DNA of 64,000 nt from Nonomuraea aurantiaca (GTDB lineage: Bacteria; Actinomycetota; Actinomycetes; Streptosporangiales; Streptosporangiaceae). The stretch lies in NCBI RefSeq assembly GCF_020215705.1, contig NZ_JAIWNB010000008.1, forward strand, positions 1 through 64,000, read 5' to 3'. Both the position numbers and the translations under genes were made by a program. Below the pieces are notes generated by a model. That model saw only the letters and a program-made list of their open reading frames with translations, searched no databases and was not told where the DNA came from. Positions 8,249 through 15,843 of the stretch are shown piece by piece. The number at the start of each line of letters is the position of its first letter. Within the stretch, counting starts at the first letter, position 1.

Positions 8249-8265
8249 CGCGATCAGATATCGCG
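8249..8265. promoter_or_regulatory. Inverted repeat upstream of the RiPP precursor
   Basis: CGCGAT-CAGAT-ATCGCG is a perfect six-base inverted repeat 63 bases upstream of the precursor start, within the 112-base gap after the methyltransferase. It could be an operator or a small hairpin. No regulator gene lies in the cluster, so the protein that might bind is unknown. Confidence 0.35.
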
Positions 8266-8327
8266 AGGATCCGGTGAGGCACTCAGTCCGCACCGGCGGC
8301 ACTCTCACGTACGAAAGGAGAAAGAAG

Positions 8328-8453
8328 ATGCTTTCGACGATCACCTCGGCCGAAACCCTGAGCGCCTGCCCGATCGAGATGGAAGACGGCAAGCTTCTGG
8401 TCGCCCCGATCACCAGCAGCAGCAGCTCGGCCGCCGTCGCCATGGAGGAGTAA
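8328..8453 (+). CDS. Azole-type RiPP precursor peptide (41 aa, poly-Ser core)
   Basis: This small gene has a very good ribosome site (AAAGGAGAAAG, 8314-8324). The peptide starts MLSTITSAETLSACP, has an acidic middle (E-M-E-D-G-K-L-L-V) and ends in PITSSSSSAAVAMEE. The order (hydrophilic acidic leader, then a Ser/Thr-rich C-terminal core) is that expected for a linear azole-containing peptide. It sits just before a SagB-type dehydrogenase, an E1-like protein and a YcaO cyclodehydratase. The probable core has one Thr and five consecutive Ser but no Cys, so oxazoles rather than thiazoles are expected. The only Cys (residue 14) lies in the presumed leader. The leader cleavage site is not evident, and no protease is encoded nearby. 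Confidence 0.8.
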   Translation: MLSTITSAETLSACPIEMEDGKLLVAPITSSSSSAAVAMEE

Positions 8454-8462
8454 ACGCGAGAA

Positions 8463-8499
8463 GCGGGTGCCGTGTCCCGGACCGGGACACGGCACCCGC
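8463..8499 (+). terminator. Perfect 18-bp hairpin between precursor and modification genes
   Basis: GCGGGTGCCGTGTCCCGG (8463-8480) is followed by one base and then its exact reverse complement (8482-8499). It lies 9 bases after the precursor stop and upstream of the dehydrogenase start. No U-tract follows, so it would act as an actinobacterial-type hairpin terminator/attenuator or as an mRNA-processing and stability element. Either would yield more precursor than enzyme transcript. Confidence 0.8.
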
Positions 8500-8549
8500 C
8501 GAACCCGGCCATGACTCATGCGGTCCACCTCGTTCAAGGATCGGTGCAG

Positions 8550-9488
8550 ATGGAGAACACGCCGGTACTGCGCTCCGCGCTCGGCACCAACTTCTTCCGT
8601 GCGGTCAGCCCATGGCTGGACAACACGGCCTTCCACACCAATCAGCTCCGGCACTCCCATCTCGGGATCTCCCGGTCGGCCTCGCCCGCCGAGGAGTTCC
8701 TGTACGCCAGCCGGCTCCGCCGCCACGACCGTGAGCTGCAGCGCTCGGTGGCCGACTACCTCACGACCGCGAGCATGGAGACGCTGAGCCACACCGATGA
8801 GGAGAGCATCCCCGCGACCCGCCGCGTCGAGCTGCCGGATCCCGCGCCGGCGCGGATGGCGCTGGATGAGGCGATCGCGGCCCGGCGCAGCACCCGCTCG
8901 TTCAGCGGAGCCCCGGTGACGCTGCCCGAGGCCGCCGCGCTGCTACGGGCTGCCGGAAGGTGCTTCGGCCACGAGCCGGGTCGGCCGCACCGAGCCGTCC
9001 CCAGCGGCGGCGGGCTGTACCCGGTCGAGCTGCACCTCGCCGCACGCGAGGTGACGGATCTGGAGCCGGGCCTGTACCGCTACGCCCCCCGCCTGGACTG
9101 CCTGGACCGCCACGGCGGCCCCCGGCAACTGGCCGCGCTCCTGCGCTGCGGCCTGGACGAACTCCCCGACCTGCTGACGATCGACCGAGCGGCTCTCGTC
9201 GTGCTGTTCGTCGGGCGCCCATGGCGCTCGATGCGCAAGTACGGCCCGCGCGGGCTGCGGTTCGTGCTGCACGAGGTGGGAGCGATGGCCCAGCATGTCC
9301 ATCTCACCGCGACCGCGCTCGGCCTGGCCGGCACGGACTGGTCGACCTACTACGACGAGGAGGCCCACGAGGTCCTCCGGGTCGACGGGCTGCGGACCGC
9401 CTTGCTGCATCTGATCGTCCTCGGCCGGCCGGGCGGCCGGCCACATCCGCAGGAGAAGAGCCGACCGCATCCGCAGGAGAAGATGTGA
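8550..9488 (+). CDS. SagB-type peptide dehydrogenase (FMN nitroreductase fold)
   Basis: This 312-residue protein would oxidise azolines to azoles on the RiPP precursor using FMN. The nitroreductase-fold signature RRSTRSFSGAPVTLPEAAAL (FMN-binding Arg/Ser region), then AVPSGGGLYPVELHLA and GLYRYAP, is characteristic of SagB/McbC-type dehydrogenases. I prefer the ATG at 8550, nine bases after AAGGA (8536-8540). The in-frame ATG at 8511 has no ribosome site, and the GTG at 8472 lies inside the hairpin. The C-terminus ends with a tandem eight-residue repeat (RPHPQEKS then RPHPQEKM) encoded by a 24-bp DNA repeat. The stop overlaps the next GTG start. Confidence 0.88.
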   Translation: MENTPVLRSALGTNFFRAVSPWLDNTAFHTNQLRHSHLGISRSASPAEEFLYASRLRRHDRELQRSVADYLTTASMETLSHTDEESIPATRRVELPDPAPARMALDEAIAARRSTRSFSGAPVTLPEAAALLRAAGRCFGHEPGRPHRAVPSGGGLYPVELHLAAREVTDLEPGLYRYAPRLDCLDRHGGPRQLAALLRCGLDELPDLLTIDRAALVVLFVGRPWRSMRKYGPRGLRFVLHEVGAMAQHVHLTATALGLAGTDWSTYYDEEAHEVLRVDGLRTALLHLIVLGRPGGRPHPQEKSRPHPQEKM

Positions 9489-10516
9489 CACAGCCCGCAT
9501 CACCCCGTATCAAGCGGTCGTTCTCGGTCATCGGGCATGATCCCGACACGGTCGAGCTCCGGCAGGGCGTGTGGAGCGCCACCTCGCACACCATCACCGA
9601 CGAAGCCCGGCGCGGCTGGCTGTTCTCGGTGGTGAACGCTCTGGACGGCTCCCAGGACGTGGCCGAGCTCGCCGCGCGGGCGAACATCGGTATGGAGGAG
9701 ATGTCCTCGCTCCTGGAGCAGTTGCGGACACTCGACGTGATCGAGGACATCGCGACGAGCGCACTCGACCACTACCTCGACCACTACGCCGACTTGCTCT
9801 CCGGGCCACCGCCACCAGCCCGTCCGGTAAGGGTGATCGGCGACGGCGGTATGGCCGCCCGTGTCACGGAGCTGATCGCGGCCGGCGATCCGGAGCTCGA
9901 CGTGACCGACTCCAGCGACGATCCCCTCCTCGGGGCGCTCAACGACGCCGACACCGGCTGGACCACGCACGGGCTGCGGCTGCACGAAGTCGCCGAGACG
10001 TTCGCCTCCTGGGAAGGCGGCATCACCGTGTGGGCCGATGTCCGGGTGGATCCGGTGGCGGTGAGCCTGTTCAACAGGGTCGCCCTGGAAGTCGGCATGT
10101 CCTGGCTGCACGGCACGATCGATGGGCCGTTCCTGTTCGTCGGCCCGACCTTCCACCCGGGCCGCGGGCCCTGCTACACCTGCCTGGAAACGCGCATCAC
10201 GATGAACCTCGCCGACGGCGCGGGCTACCGCCGATACAAGAACGCGCTCACCACCGCACAGGCGTCGGGAGGACGTCCGCCCATGCTGCCCGCGCTGTCC
10301 TCGCTGCTCTGCTCCCATCTCGCCTTGGAAGCGATCAACCTCGCCCATACGGGCGCCTCCTTCACCCAGGGCAAGATGCTGTGCGTCTACCTCCCCACAT
10401 GGGAGACGACCGTCAGCGAGGTCCTGCAGATCCCCGGCTGTCCGGCCTGCTCGCCCGTCGCGCAGCGCGACGAACCCGAGCTCTACTTCCAGGCCAAGGA
10501 GTGGCTCCGTGGCTGA
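9485..10516 (+). CDS. TOMM leader-binding / E1-like cyclodehydratase partner protein
   Basis: This 343-residue protein is the C-protein of a split azoline cyclodehydratase. The N-terminal ~90 residues (RIKRSFSVIGHDPDTVELRQ, winged-helix pattern ending in LRTLDVIEDI) match the RiPP-recognition element that grips the leader. A degenerate ThiF/E1-like domain follows (VRVIGDGGMAARV), with two Cys pairs, CYTC and CPAC, that would hold a structural zinc. It delivers the precursor to YcaO and activates it. Start is a GTG that overlaps the dehydrogenase stop (GTGTGA, 9485-9490 region), with GGAGAA upstream inside the dehydrogenase 3' repeat. It overlaps the YcaO gene by eight bases. Confidence 0.9.
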   Translation: MTQPASPRIKRSFSVIGHDPDTVELRQGVWSATSHTITDEARRGWLFSVVNALDGSQDVAELAARANIGMEEMSSLLEQLRTLDVIEDIATSALDHYLDHYADLLSGPPPPARPVRVIGDGGMAARVTELIAAGDPELDVTDSSDDPLLGALNDADTGWTTHGLRLHEVAETFASWEGGITVWADVRVDPVAVSLFNRVALEVGMSWLHGTIDGPFLFVGPTFHPGRGPCYTCLETRITMNLADGAGYRRYKNALTTAQASGGRPPMLPALSSLLCSHLALEAINLAHTGASFTQGKMLCVYLPTWETTVSEVLQIPGCPACSPVAQRDEPELYFQAKEWLRG

Positions 10517-11882
10517 CCAGCGCACCGCCGCGCCGGCCGCGCGCCTCGTACCGCGGACCACACCGTTCGACGCCGGCACCCGGGTGCTGGCCCGGCGCAT
10601 GCTGAACCCCGTGTGCGGCCTGATACCGCGGCTGAAGTTCAGTGCCCGCTCACGTGGCGAACCACGCATCGCCATCGCCGGCGCCGAACTCACCGGCGTG
10701 CACGTCCTGTACGGCGCCCGACCGATCCCGGCCGAGTGCCACCACCTGGGCGGGGCCGGCATCCTGCTCGACGAGCCCCTCATCAAGTCACTCGGGGAGT
10801 CGGCCGAGCGTTACTGCCACCATTCGTTCCTCGCCCACCACCGCGACCGGCTCCGCTTCGCCAGCCACCGCGCCATGAGCAGCGGTGGCCGCGGGATTCC
10901 GTCAGACCAGTGCCTGTCGTTCTTCTCTGACGAGCAGCTCGGCCGCGACGGCTTCCTTTTCGAGCCCTTCGACCCCGACGCCCCGATGAGCTGGCTGCCC
11001 GCCGACTCGCTCACCTCGGACGACCCCTACTGGATGCCGGCCCAGCTCACGCTGGTCGGCTACCTGCCGCGGCGCAAGGAGGGCGAGCCCTGGGTGAACG
11101 CCGCGGTGACCACCGGCACCGCGACCCACAGCGACCCGGGCAAAGCCCTGCTCGGCGCCTTGGAGGAGCTCATCCAGCTCGACTGCGTGATCGGGCACTG
11201 GTACGGCGGTCAGCCCTCCGTCAAGATCCTTCTTGACGGCCGCCTGCGGGCCCTCGCCCGGTTGATCGACCGCCACTGGTCGCCGGGCACGCCGCCCCCG
11301 GAGTTCCACCTCCTGCCCAGTCCCGACCTGCCCGGCTTCACCGTCGCCTGCGTCTACCGCGACGAACATCCCGGCAACGCGCCGGTCGTCGCGGGCCTGG
11401 GCAGCGACCAGCGCCTGGGCCACGCGATGTACAAGGCCCTCCTCGAAGCGGTCGCGGTGTTCCGCTACGCCAACTGGATGGCCGCCAAAGCCGCCATCGA
11501 GGACAGCGACGTCACCGACAAGGACCGCTTCTTCGATCTCGACGACAACGTGGCCTACTACACAGATCCGGCCAATGCCGCGATCATCGACAAGCGCTTC
11601 GCCGTCCATGTGGAGGTCTCGGCGCGTGACCTGCCCGCCGACGCGGCCCCAGACCTCCGCACTCGCGTGAAAGCGCTGGTGGCGGCCTTCGCCAGGACCG
11701 GCAAACAGCTCGGCTACCTCGACCTCACCACTCCGGACGTCCGCCACCTCGGGCTCACGGTCTGCCGTGTCTGGTCTCCGGACACCCTCAGCCTGTGCCC
11801 GCCCAGCGCACCGCCCCTGCTGCACAAGCGATTCGCCGACTACGGCGGCGCGACCAACCCCGAGCCTCATCCCTACCCTTGA
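10509..11882 (+). CDS. YcaO-domain azoline cyclodehydratase
   Basis: This 457-residue protein is the catalytic D-component that phosphorylates the peptide amide with ATP and cyclises Ser/Thr/Cys to azolines. Seen are the YcaO Mg/ATP-binding pattern IKSLGESAERYC (S-x-G-E-x-x-E), then TGTATHSDPGKALLGALEEL and GSDQRLGHAMYKALLEAVAVF. The C-terminus ends in the proline-rich NPEPHPYP, which fits the PxPxP motif that is functionally important in TOMM YcaOs. The GTG start overlaps the partner gene by eight bases, so the pair is translated together. Its presence makes the RiPP assignment firm. The gene ends just before a convergent beta-lactamase. Confidence 0.93.
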   Translation: MADQRTAAPAARLVPRTTPFDAGTRVLARRMLNPVCGLIPRLKFSARSRGEPRIAIAGAELTGVHVLYGARPIPAECHHLGGAGILLDEPLIKSLGESAERYCHHSFLAHHRDRLRFASHRAMSSGGRGIPSDQCLSFFSDEQLGRDGFLFEPFDPDAPMSWLPADSLTSDDPYWMPAQLTLVGYLPRRKEGEPWVNAAVTTGTATHSDPGKALLGALEELIQLDCVIGHWYGGQPSVKILLDGRLRALARLIDRHWSPGTPPPEFHLLPSPDLPGFTVACVYRDEHPGNAPVVAGLGSDQRLGHAMYKALLEAVAVFRYANWMAAKAAIEDSDVTDKDRFFDLDDNVAYYTDPANAAIIDKRFAVHVEVSARDLPADAAPDLRTRVKALVAAFARTGKQLGYLDLTTPDVRHLGLTVCRVWSPDTLSLCPPSAPPLLHKRFADYGGATNPEPHPYP

Positions 11883-11902
11883 TCACCCCATAGCGGGAGG
11901 AG

Positions 11903-12847
11903 TCAGAGCTTGCCGAGTCCCTGGGCCAGGATGGTGGCGGTCTTCGCGATGGTCTTGTTGTCGGTGGGCAGGCCCGGGGTGCGGTTGGTGTAGATCGCCA
12001 TGACGATGGGAGCGGCGCCCTGCTCGGGCCGGATGACGGCGATGTCGTTCCCGCCGCCGAATCCGTCGGAGTTGGTGCCGGTCTTGTCGGCGATCGTCCA
12101 GGTCGTGGGCAGGCCGGCCCGGATGCGCTCGGCGCCGGTCTTGTTGGCGAGCAGCCAGGCGTTGAACTGCTCCCGGTCCTTGGTGTGCAGCGCGTCGCCG
12201 ATTGCGAGGACCCGGAGATCGCGGGCGACGGCCATGGGCGTGGTGGTGTCGCGCTTCTCCTTGGGCGTCCAGTCGTTCAGCTCGGGGTGCCAGCGGTCCA
12301 TCCGGGAGGTCGGGTCCTTCAGCGTACGGAAGTACTTCGTCATCCCGGCGGGCCCGCCGATCAGCTTGAGCAGCAGGTTGGCCGCGGTGCCGTCGCTCTT
12401 GGTGATGGCCGCCTCGCACAGCTGGGCGACCGTCAGGCCGTCCTCGACATGCTTCTCGGTGACCGGCGAGTTGGGCGTCATGTCGGCGGCCGTCCACTTG
12501 ATGAGCTTGGTCATCAGACCGGGCTCGGAGGTGCGCGCCTTCTGCAGCACGGCCGCACAGAGCGGCGCCTTGAAGGTGGACAGGAAGGGAAAGCGCTCGC
12601 CCGCCCGGTACGTCACCGTCTTGCCGGTGGCCGTGTCGATGGCGTACGCGCCGATGCGGCCCTTGAAGGACACCTCCAGCGCCCGCAGATCCTTCCTGAC
12701 CTGAGCCTCCCCCGAAACGGCCGGGGACGCCGCGACGGTCGCGGCCGAGGCCGGGCCCACCCCGACTGCGGCACCGGACAGGAGGGAGAGCGCCAACGAG
12801 GTCGCGGGAAGCGTCGCGGTGACGCGGCGGACGCGGAGGTGTCGCAT
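11903..12847 (-). CDS. Class A serine beta-lactamase (secreted)
   Basis: This 314-residue enzyme hydrolyses beta-lactams outside the membrane. The N-terminus MRHLRVRRVTATLPATSLAL plus a hydrophobic stretch and alanine-rich cleavage region is a signal peptide. The active-site motifs are STFK (Ser90/Lys93), SDG at 151-153, the omega-loop HPELN with the general base Glu189, and DKTGT (Lys255). The usual SDN is SDG here, followed by TAANLLL. The Asn-to-Gly change occurs in some class A enzymes and may affect substrate profile. ATG at 12847 has AAGGA upstream. Inverted GATATC-type repeats 70-110 bases upstream may be its operator; no BlaI/BlaR or AmpR gene is adjacent. Confidence 0.93.
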   Translation of the reverse strand: MRHLRVRRVTATLPATSLALSLLSGAAVGVGPASAATVAASPAVSGEAQVRKDLRALEVSFKGRIGAYAIDTATGKTVTYRAGERFPFLSTFKAPLCAAVLQKARTSEPGLMTKLIKWTAADMTPNSPVTEKHVEDGLTVAQLCEAAITKSDGTAANLLLKLIGGPAGMTKYFRTLKDPTSRMDRWHPELNDWTPKEKRDTTTPMAVARDLRVLAIGDALHTKDREQFNAWLLANKTGAERIRAGLPTTWTIADKTGTNSDGFGGGNDIAVIRPEQGAAPIVMAIYTNRTPGLPTDNKTIAKTATILAQGLGKL

Positions 12848-12916
12848 GCCAAGATCCTTGCTTTCTCGTCTGTCAGAAGCTTGGAGCAAAGCAGATGTGA
12901 TCATCCACTGTCTAAT

Positions 12917-12957
12917 AGCGATATCAGGGCTGTAGCGATATCGAACCCGATATCGCT
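12917..12957. promoter_or_regulatory. Triple GATATC operator cluster upstream of the beta-lactamase
   Basis: AGCGATATCG (12934-12943) and CGATATCGCT (12948-12957) form a perfect 10-base inverted repeat with a four-base spacer. A third half-site, AGCGATATC, lies at 12917-12925. The cluster fills the short gap between the oligopeptidase stop and the beta-lactamase promoter region. It looks like a regulator-binding site. The factor is unknown. Confidence 0.55.
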
Positions 12958-12962
12958 GCAGG

Positions 12963-15011
12963 TCAGGAACCGGGTGCCAGACCCAGCTCCCGCATGACGA
13001 ACGCCAGCCAGAAGCTCTGCTGCTGAACGATCGTGCTCCAGCTCGTCCCCCCATGGCCCGCGTCGGACCAGACGCGCAGCAGGACGGGATGGGACGAGGT
13101 GGTGGCGGCCTGCGTTCTGGCGGCGAACTTGCGGGAGTGCCAGGCCGGGCAGCGAGGGTCGTTGGCCCCCGCGTCCAGCAGGATCGCCGGGTAGGCCGTG
13201 CCCGGTTTCACGTTGTGGTATGGCGAGTAGGCCATGAGCACGGGGGCGTCGGCCGGGTCGTTGGGATTGCCGTACTCGGAGAGGGTCGCGGCGGTGCCCA
13301 GCGGGTCGCGGGCGACGCGCATCAGGTCCAGCTTCGGGGCGCCGCAGACCACCGCCCGCCACAGCTCCGGCCGCTGGGTCACGGCCGCGCCCGTTAGCAG
13401 CCCGCCGTTCGAGGCGCCCTGGACCGCCAGCCGGTCGGGCGTGGTGACCCCGTCGGCGATCAGCCGCTCCGCGATCGCGTATAGGTCGTCGAAGGTGTTC
13501 TGCTTGGCGTGCTGCCGCCCGCCCTCCCACCAGTCCAGGCCGAACTCCCCGCCGCCGCGCACGTGGGCGTGCGCGTAGATCCCGCCCGCCTCCACGAACG
13601 CCGCCAGAGGGCCGAGGTACGACGCCAGCACGGCGACGTTGAACCCGCCGTACCCCTGGATCAGGGTCGGCTGCGGCCGCGACCGGTCGAGGTCGGCGCG
13701 GTGGACCAGCGTGCAGGGCACGCGCGTGCCGTCGGCCGACGTGGCCCATACGCGGGTGGTGACCAGCCCGGTGAGGGTGTGGCCGGACCCCTGGAGGGCG
13801 GTCAGGGTCCCCGACTCCAGCTCGTAGTGGTAGACCGTGGGGGACTGGGTGTAGGAGGTGTAGCCGAAGGTGATGGCGTCCTCGCAGCCCACGACCTGGT
13901 CCATCACCCCCAGGGCGACGACTCCCTGGGCGATGGAGCTGACCGATCCCTGACCGGGCAGCGGGACCTCTCCGAGGTCCGCGCCGTCCAGGCCGAGGAT
14001 CCGGATGCGCGAGACGGTGTCCACCAGCTCGCCGAGCACCAGCCGCTCGCCGACCAGGGTCACGCCGGTGAGTACGGCGTCGCCGCCCGGCACCAGCTCG
14101 GTCCAGGTGTCCGGGTCGCCGGGGCTGTCCAACGGGATGCGGACCAGGCGGCCTCGCGGGGCGCCCGCCGTGGTGACGGCCACGTAGGAGTCGCCGACGA
14201 GCACGCCCTTGTACAGGTGCTCGGCGTCGGTGATGAACTCGCGCCACTCCCAGGGGCCGTCCAGGCGGGCGATGAAGTGCGGCCGGGGGCGTAAATGATC
14301 GACCTGGATCATCGCCCAGCGCCCGTCCCGGGAGATCTTGGGAATGGCGAACATGTGGGGGATGTCCAGCGGCTCGGGCCGGGTGGGCACCGGCTGCCCC
14401 AGCCGGTGGAAGAACAGCCGCCACCGTACCTGCGCCGCCCCCGACTCGTTGGCCATGTAGAAGAATCCGCTGCCGTCCGGGAGCCAGGTCACCAGCCCCG
14501 GCCGCTGCTGCGGAACGCCGTCCAGCAGCACCTTCCCGGTGTCGATCTCGATCACCTTGAGCGCCGGCAGCTCGCGGCCCCCCGCGTCCAGGGAGTACGC
14601 CAGCAGGCTGCCGTCGGGGGAGGGCTGCGGGCTCATGCGCAGGGGTGTGCCGTCGGACATCTCGTTGAGGTCGATCACCATGCGCCATGGACCTGTCGGG
14701 GCGTCGGCCGTCTCGAAGACCATCAGCTCCCCGCCGTCGGGGATGCGCCCGCGGAACCACCGCGGCCCGTATCGCACCGGGACCACCAGGTTGCGGGCGT
14801 CCATCTGCTCGACCAGCTCATCGACGCGGGCCACGAGCGCCTCATGGTGCGGCCAGCCGTGCACGTAGGACCGGGCCAGCTCGTCCTGGGCCTGCTGCCA
14901 GGCCGCCACACCCTCGCCGTCGTCCTCCTCCAGCCACTGGTAGGGGTCGTCGAAGACCACGCCACCGACCTCGTTGCGCTCCGGCCGTACCGGCGCCTCG
15001 GGGTATCGCAT
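12963..15011 (-). CDS. Prolyl oligopeptidase family serine peptidase (S9)
   Basis: This 682-residue peptidase, close to the family norm (~680-700), cleaves short proline-containing peptides and is probably cytoplasmic since it has no signal peptide. The N-terminus YPEAPVRPERNEV...FDDPYQWLEEDD is the typical POP opening. A beta-propeller domain spans about 75-400, and the C-terminal hydrolase domain has the nucleophile in GASNGG (Ser534), an acidic residue in LLDAGANDPRC and the His in DAGHGG. LIQGYGGFN before the hydrolase is the usual POP signature. Start ATG at 15011. It sits directly downstream of the MerR gene (7-base gap) and may be cotranscribed with it. Confidence 0.95.
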   Translation of the reverse strand: MRYPEAPVRPERNEVGGVVFDDPYQWLEEDDGEGVAAWQQAQDELARSYVHGWPHHEALVARVDELVEQMDARNLVVPVRYGPRWFRGRIPDGGELMVFETADAPTGPWRMVIDLNEMSDGTPLRMSPQPSPDGSLLAYSLDAGGRELPALKVIEIDTGKVLLDGVPQQRPGLVTWLPDGSGFFYMANESGAAQVRWRLFFHRLGQPVPTRPEPLDIPHMFAIPKISRDGRWAMIQVDHLRPRPHFIARLDGPWEWREFITDAEHLYKGVLVGDSYVAVTTAGAPRGRLVRIPLDSPGDPDTWTELVPGGDAVLTGVTLVGERLVLGELVDTVSRIRILGLDGADLGEVPLPGQGSVSSIAQGVVALGVMDQVVGCEDAITFGYTSYTQSPTVYHYELESGTLTALQGSGHTLTGLVTTRVWATSADGTRVPCTLVHRADLDRSRPQPTLIQGYGGFNVAVLASYLGPLAAFVEAGGIYAHAHVRGGGEFGLDWWEGGRQHAKQNTFDDLYAIAERLIADGVTTPDRLAVQGASNGGLLTGAAVTQRPELWRAVVCGAPKLDLMRVARDPLGTAATLSEYGNPNDPADAPVLMAYSPYHNVKPGTAYPAILLDAGANDPRCPAWHSRKFAARTQAATTSSHPVLLRVWSDAGHGGTSWSTIVQQQSFWLAFVMRELGLAPGS

Positions 15012-15018
15012 TCTCGCG

Positions 15019-15843
15019 TCACTCTCCTGATTCGTGTTCGCGGGCCCAGATCACGGCCCGCTGGAGGTAGTCGAAGATGGCGGGCAGGGCGTCGGCGTCC
15101 AGCCACTCGATCTGGCGGCTGACCTCCGCGCTGACCCCGGCGCTGTTGTCGCGCCACCACGCCGTTCCGGCGGCCCTCATCCGTTCGTCGAGCTGCTCAT
15201 CGCGCTGCTCGTCGCCGCTCTGGAGTGCGGCCGCCATCGCCGTCCAGCGGGCGGTCACTGCCTGCACCTGGGGGTCGTCGACGGATGTGCCCGCCAGCAT
15301 GTGCTGGTGGGCCTCCTTGAGCAGGACGAGCCACTCGGTCCGCAGGTCCCGCAGCGTGTCCTCGCCGAGCCGCATCCGGCGCTGGGCGAGGTGGTCTCTC
15401 AGCTCCTGGGCGAAGTACGTCTCGTACACCGAGATCTCTTCGAGGGCGGCCATGAAGTGCTCGGGGTCGGGCATGACCGACCGGTCGAGCAGCCCCAGCA
15501 GCCCGCCGATCTTCGTCTTGAGCTGCGCCATCCGGGCCGATTGCAGCTCCAGCTCGGCGAGCTGGGCGCCGAGCAGGTCGCGCATGGCCGTCAGGTCGTC
15601 GGCCGGCCGCTGGAGGACGTTCGCGATCTCCTCCAGCGACAGTCCCAGCCCGCGCAGGGCGCGCACGCGATACAGCTGCCGCAGATCGGCCTCGGTGTAG
15701 CGGCGGTGGCCCGACGCGGTCCGCTCACCGGCCCGAACCAGGCCGATCTCGTCGTAGTGGTAGAGCGTACGGATGGTGACCCCGGTGGCCTTGGCCAGCT
15801 CTCCGATGGTCCATCGACGCTCGATACCGTCGTTTCCGGTCAC
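15019..15843 (-). CDS. MerR-family regulator with TipAS-like effector domain
   Basis: This 274-residue regulator has an N-terminal MerR winged helix (RRWTIGELAKATGVTIRTLY, HYDEIGLVRAGERTASGHRRY), a dimerisation helix (LLGAQLAELELQSARMAQLK) and a C-terminal region of about 120 residues similar in layout to TipA effector domains, which bind thiopeptide-like ligands. I chose the GTG at 15843 because its GTGA overlaps the stop of the upstream dehydrogenase, implying translational coupling. An upstream GTG at 15870 has no ribosome site. The ligand class is an inference, though the presence of an azole-peptide cluster 3 kb away makes it worth testing. Confidence 0.85.
   Translation of the reverse strand: MTGNDGIERRWTIGELAKATGVTIRTLYHYDEIGLVRAGERTASGHRRYTEADLRQLYRVRALRGLGLSLEEIANVLQRPADDLTAMRDLLGAQLAELELQSARMAQLKTKIGGLLGLLDRSVMPDPEHFMAALEEISVYETYFAQELRDHLAQRRMRLGEDTLRDLRTEWLVLLKEAHQHMLAGTSVDDPQVQAVTARWTAMAAALQSGDEQRDEQLDERMRAAGTAWWRDNSAGVSAEVSRQIEWLDADALPAIFDYLQRAVIWAREHESGE

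Noticed and set aside
8472..8549. GTG or ATG starts for the dehydrogenase at 8472 and 8511
   Set aside because: 8472 lies inside the hairpin stem and 8511 has no ribosome site; 8550 has AAGGA at nine bases.
8141..8792. Antisense frames across the RiPP precursor considered as alternative genes
   Set aside because: They run through the hairpin and lack ribosome sites; the plus-strand precursor has an excellent one and the right neighbours.
12901..14760. 619-codon minus-strand frame overlapping the oligopeptidase
   Set aside because: Arginine/proline-rich shadow in another frame of the same strand; the S9 motifs are all in the 12963-15011 frame.
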